In this document: positions 37,717 through 49,202 of the stretch, in pieces
Numbering within the stretch: the stretch's first letter is position 1
Layout: every line of letters begins with the position of its first letter
From: Prochilodus magdalenae
Taxonomy: Eukaryota; Chordata; Actinopteri; Characiformes; Prochilodontidae
Direction of reading: 5' to 3'
Length of the DNA: 64,000 nucleotides
NCBI GenBank assembly: GCA_024036415.1
Contig: JAMWET010000947.1
Span: 478,501 to 542,500 of the forward strand
The notes under the pieces: generated by a model
Told to the model about the DNA's origin: nothing
The model's input: the letters and a program-made list of their open reading frames with translations, nothing else
The model's database searches: none
Translations under genes and position numbers: made by a program

Positions 37717-37947
37717 TGTCGCTGTCCAAAGAACACTTTGAAGAACACAAAGAACAAAGAAATAATTTAATTCTAATGTACGTCGACTTTTGGAACCAGA
37801 ATTTTTTCCCCCAAGTTTTTGGCTTTTCTGTTGGCACATTTATCATGAAATTCTCACATGATGGATATGGCAGCTGCTGTATTCAAATGACGCATAAAAG
37901 TAAAAAAAAAAAAAAAGGTGATACATGTGTTTCACTGGACAGTGACA
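37717..37947 (+). mobile_element. MITE family with 4-bp target duplication, copy 1
   Basis: The left end TGTCGCTGTCCAAAGAACAC and the right end GTGTTTCACTGGACAGTGACA are inverted complements with some changes. Both sides are flanked by ATAA (37713-37716 and 37948-37951), a 4-bp target duplication. The interior shares GGCAGCTGCTGTATTCAAAT and GACGCATAAAAGT, in the opposite orientation, with the copy at 43687-43918. Length is 231 bp. The 94-codon open frame across it is fortuitous. Confidence 0.75.
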
Positions 37948-38083
37948 ATAAGTAAGATTCATTTCTAGACATTTTTATTTACATCTCACGTCAACCAGAA
38001 CTGACTACTCATAGCTCTCTGTTTCAATGTTAATGTACAATGTCCCACCTATTCTGTTACATTACAAAACACATAGAGATGTA

Positions 38084-38615
38084 CAGGGGTTGGACAATGA
38101 AACTGAAACACCTGGTTTTAGACCACAATCATTTATTAGTATGGTGTAGGGCCTCCTTTTGCGGCCAATACAGCGTCAGTTGGTCTTGGGAATGACATAT
38201 ACAAGTCCTGCACAGTGGTCAGAGGGATTGTAAGCCATTCTTCTTGCAGGATAGTGGCCAGGTCACTACGTGATGCTGGTGGAGGTTCGTCCTTCTTGGT
38301 GGTATGCTGACATTACCCTGGATACCGTGGCTCTTGATACATCACAAAGACTTGCTGTCTTGGTCACAGATGCGCCAGCAAGACGTGCACCAACAATGTG
38401 TCCTCTTTTGAACTCTGGTATGTCACCCATAATGTTGTGTGCATTGCACTATTTTGAGCAAAACTGTGCTCTTACCTGCTAACTGAACCTTCACACTCTG
38501 CTCTTACTGGTGCAATGTGCAGTTAATGAAGATTGGCCACCAGGCTTGTCCAATTTAGCCATGAGACCTCCCACACTAAAATGACAGGTGTTTTAGTTTC
38601 ATTGTCCAACCCCTG
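38084..38615 (-). mobile_element. Tc1/mariner-type element, 532 bp, internally deleted
   Basis: Both ends are intact and nearly perfect inverted repeats: CAGGGGTTGGACAATGAAAC with TGAAACACCT at the left, AGGTGTTTTAGTTTCATTGT CCAACCCCTG at the right, each flanked by TA. The transposase gene lies on the minus strand. Its start is preserved, but most of the gene is missing: sequence from near the far end (GTAGGGCCTCCTTTTGCGGC) joins the N-terminal part at about 38284. A nonautonomous derivative that kept both ends. Confidence 0.85.
38266..38430 (-). pseudogene. transposase N-terminus, truncated by internal deletion
   Basis: The minus strand from ATG at 38430 reads 54 codons beginning MGDIPEFKRGHIVGARLAG. 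They include ASVTKTASLCDVSRATVSRV, a helix-turn-helix DNA-binding segment typical of Tc1/mariner-type transposases, then MSAYHQEGRT. The frame then crosses the deletion junction and stops at 38266. The DDE catalytic domain is wholly absent. The surviving piece has no internal stop, so a DNA-binding-only peptide is formally encodable, but expression is unproven. Confidence 0.75.
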
Positions 38616-39146
38616 TAGCATAAAGAGTATTGGGTCAAGTCTGTCTGTCTCACAATCACTGCAATAAAACCTCTGTTTTTTTGACAGATTGGTTTAAGTC
38701 TGTGCCTCTGTGATTTAAAAATAAACCTGCGGTGTTATGCAGCGATCTGTGGTGCAATTTATTGGAATTTGTGATTGTATATCACTTTCAATGTCTGCAC
38801 ATCAATCAGACCCGGCATGCATTACATAACTATGCATATGACTTTTGGGAATCCCTGCGGTGTCAACCAGTTCTGGCAGACTTTTCTACTGTTTCTACTG
38901 TTCTCTCTACCCAGAGAAATGAAATCATTTAAACGGTAGCTTTTAGCTAGTTGTTCTAGTAATCTAATGAGGTGTTCTGTTGTTGGAGCAGCCTATTAAA
39001 GTTATGATTTAAAAATGGCTGGAATAAGACATTCACCTTCCCCCCAGCAACTAACAAACCAACAATAACATTTCAGATAACGCCCAAAAATGCACTGCAC
39101 CTTCATGATACATCAAGCCCATAAACCTAAGAGTCTCACACTACAG

Positions 39147-39312
39147 CAGGCGTCATCAAATTCAGTCACGGAGGACCGGTTTAATGATTTTAATGAAATA
39201 GGCCTGATTTAACTCTTCAGTTAATTAGCAGGTTTAGCGGGTGTGCTTGTGCAGGGAAATCAGCAAACTGTGCTGGACACCGCCCCTCCAGGACTGGAAC
39301 TGATGAGGCCTG
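39147..39312. mobile_element. small hAT-type MITE
   Basis: The left end CAGGCGTCATCAAATTCAGT and right end CTGGAACTGATGAGGCCTG are inverted complements with changes; the inner GGAGGACCGG and CGCCCCTCC extend the pairing. The right flank TTCTAGAG fits the TCTAGA-type 8-bp target of Charlie-like hAT elements; the left flank CACTACAG is a diverged version. Length is 166 bp, noncoding. Confidence 0.65.
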
Positions 39313-41820
39313 TTCTAGAGATTACCTTGGCACACCTGTATGTCTGCAACAGATGCGGCAATGCTTCATCACAGTTTCATGTTGGTTGGAGTGTCGCTTT
39401 ATAAGCAATCAGGCAACAGGTACAAATGATCCCTGACTGCAGAGTACATACACTATGTTTTGTCTTGATTGCAACCTAGACTATAGCGGGTGACTGCAGT
39501 GTCTAGCACCACCCATCAAAAATACATTTGGTGGTTCATAAAGAGGACATTCTATAGAATGCAACTCAAGCGTACGTAGTGGAGGAGGAAGGCAATTGTT
39601 CAGGGAGGAGAGCATAGAGTGGGAGTTTGGATTTACAAGCACTTCATCAGCATGACTGTAAAAACAGATCTGAGACATGACACAGCTGACGCAGCAACAG
39701 GAACATGTGCAGAAAGGGCTGCTTTCTTTCTCTTAAAGGCTTATGCACAGTTCCCATAGAACCCTTCATAATACAGTCACATTCTGCAAAACATTAAATA
39801 CCTTCTCTGTGTTTAATTCCTTTCCTAAATATTTATCTACAGGCAGCTATTTGCAAAGGATATAAAAAAGTTAGCAGGTGCTTTTAAAGTGCTGCTTTTG
39901 AAACTTGTGTAAAGCACTGCGGGTGTCCTAAAAACTAAACGTGTTATTCGAGTTTGAAAAGATTTTGGAGATTCACTGCACTGATATGTGTTTCAAGAGT
40001 TCACATGGCTGACAAAAGAAAAATCACCACACATATATTTGAAATACAATGGAGCAGGACTTGGCAGTGGTAAAATAGTGGAGGAGGAGGAGGATAAGCA
40101 CAAGAGGAAGGAGAATAAAGAACGTTCTGATCACATTTGGGTGACCATGTGTTCAGCTATAGTTTGTTTTCTGGGCAAAGAATCCAGTCCACACATTTCA
40201 GAGTGTGAAAAGACGGGTGCAGTTTTACAATACAACATTCATTAAAAGTAGCAGGACATAATGCCACAGTGAATGTACAGTATACTATAAATAATGGGAT
40301 ATTCTCAGAGCATTTAAGCTTTCAGAGAAGATCTATACTGATTTGTGGGAGCTAAAAAGGTATGTTTCTGTATGCGTAATTTATCATCATACATGCTTCC
40401 TTCTGAAACAGAACATTGTCCTATTGTCCAGTCAGTACAGTCCAGATACAGCAAAGTGAGCCACTCCATTGGCTTGAGGAGCTGGACAGAAGATGTTACA
40501 CATTAGATAAATTAATCAGTATAACATAATTAGAAAAGAGGACTCAACCAAACATGTTTTACTATTCTTTAGATATATATGGGACCAATCATGCAAGGAA
40601 ACACATTACTCAAAGTAATTGATACATTACCAACTGCAAATATGGTATATAATATATGATATATAATCTAATTAGATTCTAATAGATAAGTTGCTAGAAA
40701 AGGAAAACTGTACTGAAGGAGTCACTATAAAACTGCAAAAAGCTAAATAAATGTAATGCTAATATCTGTTATAACTTTTAATAAGACAGATGGAATCGCT
40801 CTCAAAGGCTTCACTGCAAGCCACATGTGATACACAATAGGTAATTCCATCTTAGGCCAAATCAAAAGTAATGCTGTTTTCCAATGATCTTCTGTGTATC
40901 TAAAAGTACTGGCTAGCGTCAGTATACCTGATTCATTTTTATTTAGATGCAGTGCCTCTGTATGAGCAAGAAAACACCCCAAGCCACACTGTTGTTCTAC
41001 ACTGCTGAAACACAAAGCTGGCAGGAGGTTACTCTAGGTCTGCAGACAGGTGCTACTGACAACAAGAGCAGATTGAAGACGCCCACGTCTACACTGCCCG
41101 GGGCAACGATGAGAACCCTGTGTCTTGCAAAGAGGCATTATTAAGGCGGTGACAGCGTTGGGTGTTGCAAATTTGTCATAGTAATAATCAGTTTTAACAC
41201 TGAGGTGGGGGGGGCTCCTCGGGGATGCAGAAAAAAAAACATTTTTCAGCTTTAGTCTCTCTCTAGTATCATCTGATTATTATTACACAAGTTTCTACTG
41301 TGTTTCTAAAACTGAAGAAATGTTGTATTTTTTCAGAATAGTGAATGGAGTCATAAATTATTAAAACAAAAAACTGGGAAAGCTGTGGAGCCTTGGGAAT
41401 TAATTTACAATCTTATAAATTTCCATTTAGAAAGTAGACAAATAAGTTCATAACATAGAATTTAATCTCTTCCTAAACAAATTCTCTCTAAAATGATCAA
41501 CTTCCAAGAGATGAAAAATTGTTCAAATTTGTAATGAAAGTTTATGGAACAATCTTTATCATGTTAAATCATTTTTCATTTCAATCATAGTTTAGCACAA
41601 TATAAGTGTAAGAGTGATCTGAGTTTTAAAATTATGTAAAAAAAAAAGGAAAAAACACAACAATGATAACTGTGGCTTAATTTTTTGCATGACAGCAACG
41701 GTGTTATTTATCCTATGCTCACTTTGTGTTCCCTACATTTTTGGACAGTTGAATAAAACTCTAGAATGTACTATTTGATGAATAATTTGATCAGAAGTTA
41801 TTTGTGTATGTAAAATATCC
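39313..41820. other. intergenic; possible conserved segment near 40740-41150
   Basis: No gene recognised. Around 40740-41150 overlapping open frames (90 codons minus, 65 plus) and balanced composition suggest conserved noncoding DNA or a decayed element; neither frame shows a domain. Remaining sequence is AT-rich. Confidence 0.35.
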
Positions 41821-41821
41821 A

Positions 41822-42360
41822 TGGGTGGACAAAGTACACAAACCATGTACTTGAGTTAAAGTAGAAATACCCAAGGTAAAACATTACTCCAGTAAAAGTA
41901 CAACAGTTTTTACCTTCAATTGTACTTAAGTATGGAAAGTAAAAGTGGCCTGATTATTTTGGCTCTAATGTCCTATTATAATTTCTGGAACAAGACTCTT
42001 AATCAGCTAGTTTTAGGTGAAGAGACTAGTGTCCCTCTCAGTTCACCAATATTTTAATAGAAGGCCATTAATTAGTCTCACACTGTTGTCATTCAAACAT
42101 CCATAAGCACAGAATGCTAAAGGAGAGCGGGTTCCATCTATTTACTAACCCTAACCTGCTTTTCCTGCCTTCCTCCAGGTGCTCTTTCAGGCCTGAAATG
42201 GACATTTCCATGGATGCTAAGAATCCATGAATTACCTTGTTTCCTTGTGACATGTTTATGTTTTTACGTGTACTTATTTAGAAAATAACTACAGATTTTG
42301 CATAGTGTGGTGGAGTAAAAGTAAGATATTTGAGTTTAAAATATGCTAAAACAATGTATA
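41822..42360 (+). mobile_element. hAT-like nonautonomous repeat, copy 2
   Basis: It begins GGGTGGACAAAGTACACAAA and shares CCATGTACTT, AGTTAAAGTA, CCCAAGGTAAAA, AACAAGACTCTTAATCA and TTAATTAGTCT with the copy at 22771-23305. It ends near GGTGGAGTAAAAGTAAGATA. Same orientation as copy 1, also without the far terminal repeat. Confidence 0.65.
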
Positions 42361-42419
42361 ACAAAGGCTTTACTTCATTTGAAAACTTCATGGATCAACA
42401 TCTGTGCTCTGAAATTACC

Positions 42420-43680
42420 TGGGAAAAAAAGCTTAGTATCTGAATCACAGTTAAGAACAACTTAACCTGCAGGTAACCTAACGCTGCCATTTCAGACATA
42501 TGAGGTTTTGTTGTGACAAAGACATTTTATACATGAGTGCAGCAAAGCTAAATATTCTGAAGTGCATATGAGTGTTCGTAACACTGAAGACGTGTCATAT
42601 TACTTAGTCTCTCCACTCTCACAAGTTAAGCTAAGTTGTTCTTCCCTCTGGCGGTGAGGAATGAGTCTCTACAGTGCCTGCAGGGAAGGACTACACCACT
42701 GAGAGAAGTGAGGTGGGGGGGTTGACTCTCACACTGTGTGATCTCTGATGGATGGGTCAGTGTGTTTTTGCCAAATGAACACACCTAAGCATGCTGCTGC
42801 TGACTCAGCAGTCTCACACAGTCCATTCGTCTTCCCAGGAGTGAACATGTTCTGCTACTGGACGTGATGAACTCAGAGAAGCATCTGTCCCTACAGGGTA
42901 AACCACAAAATGCATTTTTCCAGCAGGTGGATTTGCAATCAGTAAGTGCGTTAACATGCACACCAATAATTCGATCATTATTAAATCCAGCACATGATTA
43001 TTCTAATAGTCAGGTAGCAAACTCTGATGTCTTACATCATTAAGGCTGTTATCAGATTAAGAGAAATCAAACTTTCTGTAGTTATCAGAAGTCCTTCTTA
43101 ATAATCGACTTGTTGTAAAAGACTTGGGTGTAAAGAACCTTCTCAAACTCTAAAAATATCTACACGTGATATAAAAGTTCTGTGGCAATTAACTGGTTTG
43201 GACAAACTTTAGAGAATATTTGGGCCTATTGTTACTCTTTTTGTCAAAACACCTATATTTAGAATAGATTACTAACTTCAGTCTATATTTACTTGTATGA
43301 AAGCTCATACAGAGATAAGGTGTATCTTTTGTCAAGTAATTTCATTTTAGCTTACAGCTACAGCAAACATCTGTTACTGAATCGTCAAATAAAGAGACTT
43401 TGTACTGGTCTCTTTTTGGTTAAATAGTAAATATACTTTAATTGTAGCGATACCACATTATATTTGTGAATCTTAAACAATTCCCTTAGAGATACTATGC
43501 TACTTTGGCAAGTGAGTTAGTAGCCAGCCAACAATGGAGTAACCAGTCAACATGGAACCCTCCCAAATTCTAAGGGGTATTTCACACATTGGGTGATCAT
43601 CATGCGAATGGTATTCTCAGAAATGTCACGAAAACTTTAAATGACTGTTAGTACACTGATCTAGAATTTACATATCTAGA
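42420..43680. other. intergenic, no gene seen
   Basis: No open frame of note. The stretch 42600-42860 has less low-complexity sequence than its surroundings, without any recognisable element. Confidence 0.4.
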
Positions 43681-43686
43681 AAATAC

Positions 43687-43918
43687 TGTCGCTGTCCAAT
43701 GAAAAATGGGTATCTCCATTTTGTCCATTTTGACTTTTATGCATCATTTGAAAACAGCAGCTGCCGTTTACACTGTGTGTGAAATTCATGTTGAATCAAC
43801 CAACTGAAACGGGCCAGAAGTGCCCGGAAAGACATCTGGTTCCATTGACTTATATTAAAATTTAATTTCCTGTAAAGGTGCTATTTTGGAGATACGTGTT
43901 TTTCTTTGGACAGCAACG
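43687..43918 (-). mobile_element. MITE family with 4-bp target duplication, copy 2
   Basis: The left end TGTCGCTGTCCAATGAAAAA and right end TTTTTCTTTGGACAGCAACG are inverted complements, extended inward by GTATCTCC / GGAGATAC. Both sides are flanked by ATAC (43683-43686 and 43919-43922). The interior CTTTTATGCATCATTTGAAA and CAGCAGCTGCCG is the reverse complement of the interior of 37717-37947. Length is 232 bp, against 231 for the other copy. Confidence 0.8.
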
Positions 43919-44399
43919 ATACGTCATTTTAATATCAGCCTGGACCATGATTTAATCAAGCTAAACCAAAGTCACTTGAGATTTTTAAACCAAGATATCC
44001 ATACAGTTTGCATTTCCTTATGCTAGATAGGCTAGTGGTCTTGTTAGAAGCCTTGGTATGCATGTCCACCTAGACTTCACACATATGCAAAATAGATATC
44101 TAATATAATATACATTTATATAATATTTAAAATATATAATTATTATCAGTAATGTTGTACTCTAAATTACAATGAAACCTCTGATTGGAGAAGATGTCTA
44201 TATTCCAGACATTAAATTCTCCTAAGCAGGATGTTTGAATGTGACCACCAAGTCCTAACTAAATCCTAACACTACCCCTTTACAAAATATGAGACCAAAA
44301 CACAGTTTTGTATATATTATTACAGTCTGAATGTTTTATTTTTTTATTAGCAAATATAGTTTAATGTTTTTAAATGAATATTTACAATCTATAGTCCAC

Positions 44400-44810
44400 C
44401 AACAAAAGCTATCCGGTGTCCTGCTGAAGGACTAGAGGATGACCAACACACAACTGTGAGGCAACAGGTAAGCTACTGTCTCTGACTTTACATCTACAAG
44501 GTGGAACATCAAGGCAGCAGTGTCTAATAGAGTGGACAATAAATAGACTTAGTATTTAAACACAGCTGTGTCTGATCCACTCACATTAGCACAACACACA
44601 CTAACACACCACATCAGTGTTACTACAGTGCTGAGTATGATCCAGCTCTCAAATAATACCTGCTCTCCTGAGGGGGGGAATGACAGTCTGTAATTATAGA
44701 GCTATAACTATAACTATGCTCCTATATATTAAATGGAGTTTATATAATGAACAATTAGTGCAGATACCAGGAGGTGGTTTTAATGATATGGTTGATTAGT
44801 GCATGTAGTT
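44400..44810 (+). repeat. ostariophysan-type interspersed repeat, copy 2
   Basis: Landmarks in order: CCACCAACAAAAGCTATCC, GCTACTGTCTCTGACTTTAC, ATCTACAAGGTGGAACATCA, GTGTCTAATAGAGTGGACAA, GTGTCTGATCCACTCACATT, AGCACAACACACACTAACAC, CAGTGCTGAGTATGATCCA and the end GGAGGTGGTTTTAATGATAT GG. I know this series as an abundant noncoding repeat of cyprinid, catfish and characin genomes. It is better preserved than the copy at 17869-18180. Confidence 0.7.
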
Positions 44811-45974
44811 GTTTAGAATCTGACCTGTAAAATACAGCAATGATTCTTACCAGCCTTTCAATGGGTCTTTACCTTGTACTCTGAGAGTTTTTCTATTTTC
44901 CTTTCCACCTAAAAATGATATTTTAGTATGTGTATGGTCGTATATGCTGCTGTAGCATCCCAGTATCGACTTATTATGTGGTACTGACTCCAGGCACCAC
45001 GAATAGGGCTGGGACTTATAGCTGAAAGGTGCCTATATGTGCTGCTTGTGCTATTCTATGGTGGCAGTTTAGTCAGGATGTAGTGCAGTGTTGTAGTGTT
45101 TAGCATCAAGGAGAGTTGTACAGCTGTTAGTTGCCTGTCTGCTATCCCAGCTATCCAGTCCTGCTGGAAGGTCTTCACTGCTGCATATGTTAACAAAAGA
45201 GCACTTGTTTGAAAGGGAAATGTTACCATGTCTCCTTCTCCATCGCGTCATCAGACAGCTTTTGGCTTCAAAGAATTTTTTGATTATTATGTATTTCCCT
45301 ATACCCTTTTTCAGTATAACAGCTGGAACATGTTAGTCATTTAGTGCTGGCACTCACCACCTTGTTTAATGGATTTTGTACCACATACATACCTGGTAAA
45401 GTAACTCAAACCGTGTTTTTGCAGAACCAACAAGGGTGTGGAGTGTGGGTACAATGGAGTGGAACGGTGTGTTGGAACTCATGCTTGTAGGGAGTTGTAA
45501 CAGATGAAGAAAAGTAAAAGTTGGCAGAAATGTACACAAATAAATAATGCAATAAATAAATAAAGTTTATAGACATCATGAACCCTAGATAAACAAAAAC
45601 ACACAGCTCTAAAGCCTCAGGCGCCGAGGACCAACACATGCAGATCAAAGTGTACATCTTTCTCTCACCTTCTCCATCTCCCTCGCTCTCTCTTGTGCCT
45701 CAGGTAAATTTACGTTAATGTAGAGTTCCTCACCTGTCAGTGCTGCTGCAGGAGGAGACGTGGAGATAAAGCAAATCGTGCGAGTGTGTCTGCACCGCTC
45801 TGTCGCCTGTGGGCAACAAGCACAAACCCACCGACCTGACACGACCTCCGCACTAAGCATACCTCCTCTCTTTCGCTCTCTTTCTGTCTTCCGAATGACG
45901 CAGTGTTGAATCAGAGATAGAGAGTGTGTAATTTGCTGATAAACAGAATGGACAGAAGGATCAGGGTGAGCATA

Positions 45975-45976
<2 letters not shown>

Positions 45977-46008
<32 letters not shown>
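45977..46008. repeat. (CA)n microsatellite
   Basis: About 15 CA units at the 5' side of a minus-strand open frame of 120 codons (45645-46007). The frame starts in the repeat and shows no domain. Confidence 0.95.
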
Positions 46009-46011
<3 letters not shown>

Positions 46012-46518
46012 GTGGCACTCTCAGCTCAGTTGAAACCTTGTTTATGTAAACATCCTTCAAATAAATAGCCTTCTACCCAAATCCACTGAGAATATGGCCT
46101 GGAAACATATAAGGAGATTTTGGTGCAATAAAAAGGAAACAATCTCAATGTCTAAAATGCAAATCCCAAACTGCAGTTCTGATCATTCCAAAGCACTGCA
46201 GGTCATTCCATCACACGTTATGATTTCTCATGCACTCAACTGCAACTGGGAAATCCTGCCTCTCTGATAGTTCTAACGGCTGCAGTGAGAGCTCCTTGCA
46301 CTGTAGTACAGAATGATGATCTGCACATGTGAGTCAGTCAGCACACCACTGAAATACCACACAGTATTAAATCCAGAGAGCTGTTAAAATTTTGGGTAAA
46401 GGATATATTCTGGTAGTTATACAATATACAAACTGTACATTAATAAAGTATAAAGAGTCTTAAATAGTATGTACCTGTTTTATTTTGATCTAGAAACTAA
46501 ACTGAATCTATGCTGCAA

Positions 46519-46519
46519 A

Positions 46520-46584
<65 letters not shown>

Positions 46585-47006
46585 AAAAGAGAGAAAAAGA
46601 GAGAAAAAGAGAGAGAGAGAGAAAGAGAGAAAAAGGGAGAGAGAGAGAAAGAGAGAGAAAAAGAGAAAAAAGAGGGAAAGAGAGAGAGAGAGAAAAAGAG
46701 AGAGAAAATAGAGAAAGAAAGAGAGAAAAAGAGCGAGAAAAAAAGAGAAAAAAGAGAGAAAGAGAGAAAAAGAGAGAAAAAAGAGAGAAAGAGAGAGAGA
46801 GAAAAAGAGAAAGAGGGAGGAAAAGAGAGAAAAAAAAGAGAAAAAAGAGAGAAAGAGAGAGAGAGAGAAAAAGAGAAAAAGAGAGAAAAAAGAGAGAAAG
46901 AGAGAGAGAGAGAGAAAAAGAAAAAAAGAGAAAAAGAGAGAAAAAAGAGAAAGAGAGAGAGAGAGAGAAAAAGAGAAAGAGGGAGGAAAAGAGAGAAAAA
47001 AAATAA

Positions 47007-47039
<33 letters not shown>

Positions 47040-47049
47040 GAGAGAAAAA
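46519..47049 (+). repeat. 530-bp polypurine GA/AAAAGAGA tract
   Basis: A pure (GA)n block of about 50 bp is followed by higher-order mixtures of AAAAGAGAGA, AAAGAGAAAA and GGGAGG. The plus strand is purine for about 530 bp with almost no pyrimidine. Open frames of 180-198 codons on both strands are artefacts of absent stop words (plus: Arg, Glu, Lys; minus: Ser, Leu, Phe). Confidence 0.95.
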
Positions 47050-47140
47050 TAAATAAATGTGAACATTACTATACAATTTAGTGTTTGATGTTTAGATGTT
47101 AGATGTACTGATCACTGAAGATGTATGTAGTATTTTACTA

Positions 47141-47645
47141 CAACCCCAATTTCCTAAAAAGTTGGGGTGCTGTGTAAAATGTAAATACATGTAAATAACA
47201 GAATACCATAATTTACACATCTGTTAGGCCCATATTGTATTCATAACATGGGCCTAAAAATAAAAAGGAGACATTTTACCATTTCATTAAACGATTAACT
47301 CAATTAGAACTTGATAGCAGCAGCACATCTCAAAAATGTTGGGACAGGGCCATGTCTAACCTTATATAGCATCCCCTCATCTTAAGAGCAGTCTGTGAAC
47401 GTCTGGAAAGTAAGAAGGCCAATAGCTGGATGTTTGGAAGAGGAATGTTGTGGTTTATCATTGTCTTACTGAAATATGCAAGGCCTTAACCGAAAGAGAT
47501 GTTGTTTGGATAGACGCATATGTTGTTCTGAAACCTCTATATACGGCATTGATAGAAGCTCTCCAGATGAATAAGCTGCCTACACCATAGGCACTAATGC
47601 AACCATCCATAGCTTTGGAAATGTGCGCTGATTACAAGCTGACTG
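47141..47645 (-). mobile_element. Tc1/mariner-type transposon end fragment
   Basis: It starts after TA with CAACCCCAATTTCCTAAAAAG TTGGGG, the terminal sequence of a very common fish DNA transposon. CAGCACATCTCAAAAATGTTG GGACAGGG follows, then transposase 3' sequence in antisense (AATATGCAAGGCCTTAACCG, AAGCTGCCTACACCATAGGC). A stretch is missing after GGAATGTTGT (near 47450), where the central transposase should be. The other terminal repeat is absent. Superfamily assignment rests on recognition of the terminal words. Confidence 0.65.
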
Positions 47646-47649
47646 AGTA

Positions 47650-48380
47650 AAGACAGATAGTCATGGTCATTTTGATTCTTAAACTCAAACGTTCTCTGTT
47701 GTCTGGTCTAGCAGACAGTATTTCATTAGCTGACACTCATGACACTGTAGAAAACGGAAGCACTGACTAAGGTGTTCACAAGAACCTTCCATGCGGAATT
47801 CTGATTGGTTAACCATGTTGTCATATATACACACTTCCAAATGAGTCCAACCTAAGCTTTATCATGATTATTCTTAATCCTGGCTAACTATCAAACTCCA
47901 AACGGCTAGCAGTAACAAAGAAATCTAGTACAAATACCTAACAGTCATTTACCACTGCCACTGAAACCAGAGCATCACTCCAGTCATATAATTCCAGCCC
48001 CACAACACTTGTACAGCATTATGACTTCATCTGTTTGACTCTTGTGGAAGATGTGAGGCTTCCTAATGCCTGTCTTCTGGTGTCGTTCTCTTTGTGCAGA
48101 GTAAGAGAGGCAGTGTTTGATGCTCTGCGGAAGCTTGAAGTCTTATGACTCCACAGAGGGAGTCCCGGCCAACACATTTTTCCTCTTAGTGAGACCCTTA
48201 ATAAACCCTGTCTCCGCTTTGAAACTTTGCCTCCTCCCCTGATAAGCCTCAGTCTGTGTTTGAGGGAGATAGCGGAATGGCAGGTGTGAAATACTGCTCC
48301 TATGACTATTCTACCTCTCTGAGCAGCGGCTGATCAAATACAGCACATAAACCTGTCCGCATCATCACGGGGGAGTGAGT
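47650..48380. other. intergenic; possible conserved segment
   Basis: No gene recognised. The stretch 48040-48260 has balanced composition and no repeat structure, so it could be conserved noncoding DNA; I cannot support more. Confidence 0.3.
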
Positions 48381-48384
48381 AAAC

Positions 48385-48391
48385 AGAGAGT

Positions 48392-48453
<62 letters not shown>
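48385..48453. repeat. (GA)n microsatellite
   Basis: About 30 GA units, then interrupted GA-rich sequence to about 48520. Confidence 0.95.
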
Positions 48454-48456
<3 letters not shown>

Positions 48457-49055
48457 AGACAAGAAAAGAGAGAGAGGGAAGGAGGCAGACAGATTGGCGA
48501 AGAGAAACAGAGAGAAGGAGATGAATGTTAACATTACAAGCAGTTAAATCATGAAGAATGTTTAATCTTTAGTTCATTTGCATAACAGAGTAATACCGAG
48601 CAATATGACTATAATCATTACTATTAAAACGGAAGCAAACCATCAACATCTACTCCAAATTAATTTTACAGGCAGTCAATGTCCATAAAACTGACTGTAT
48701 CACTATTTACTGTCTGCCTCTCTGTTCTCTCTCCACCATTGTCTCACTTTACTATCCTTCTTTATCCAGAAGATGCTGTGCTGTTGTATACCTTCACTTT
48801 TATCATGTGGTGATTCTCCACACAGCGACAAACACTCATTCTGCTGAAAAGCACTTCCATCTGAAAGAAAGATCTCATCATCCTTAGAAGTCACTGTACC
48901 TCAACTTCCAGGTTAAATCACCCCCCCATTAACATTCTCTCTCGCTCACTCACTCTTTATTTGGGTCTTTCTTTCTCTTCTCTCTTGCTCTCACTTTTCT
49001 TAAACTTCAGTTTAAAACTATTGGTGTGACAAAGCAAAAGTAACTTAAGAACAAT

Positions 49056-49057
<2 letters not shown>

Positions 49058-49141
<84 letters not shown>
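49058..49141. repeat. (TA)42 microsatellite
   Basis: Eighty-four bases of uninterrupted TA, then ACACAC. Self-complementary, so able to extrude as a cruciform. Confidence 0.97.
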
Positions 49142-49148
<7 letters not shown>

Positions 49149-49202
49149 TCAATCAAAAGCATAGTGCATAGTTATATCCAGAAGGCCAGAAGAAAAGGAA
49201 TC

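Noticed and set aside
38270..38482. 70-codon plus-strand frame
   Set aside because: It is the antisense shadow of the truncated transposase N-terminus on the minus strand.
46480..47076. Open frames of 180-198 codons on both strands
   Set aside because: Produced by the GA-rich purine tract; open in several frames at once and without any domain.
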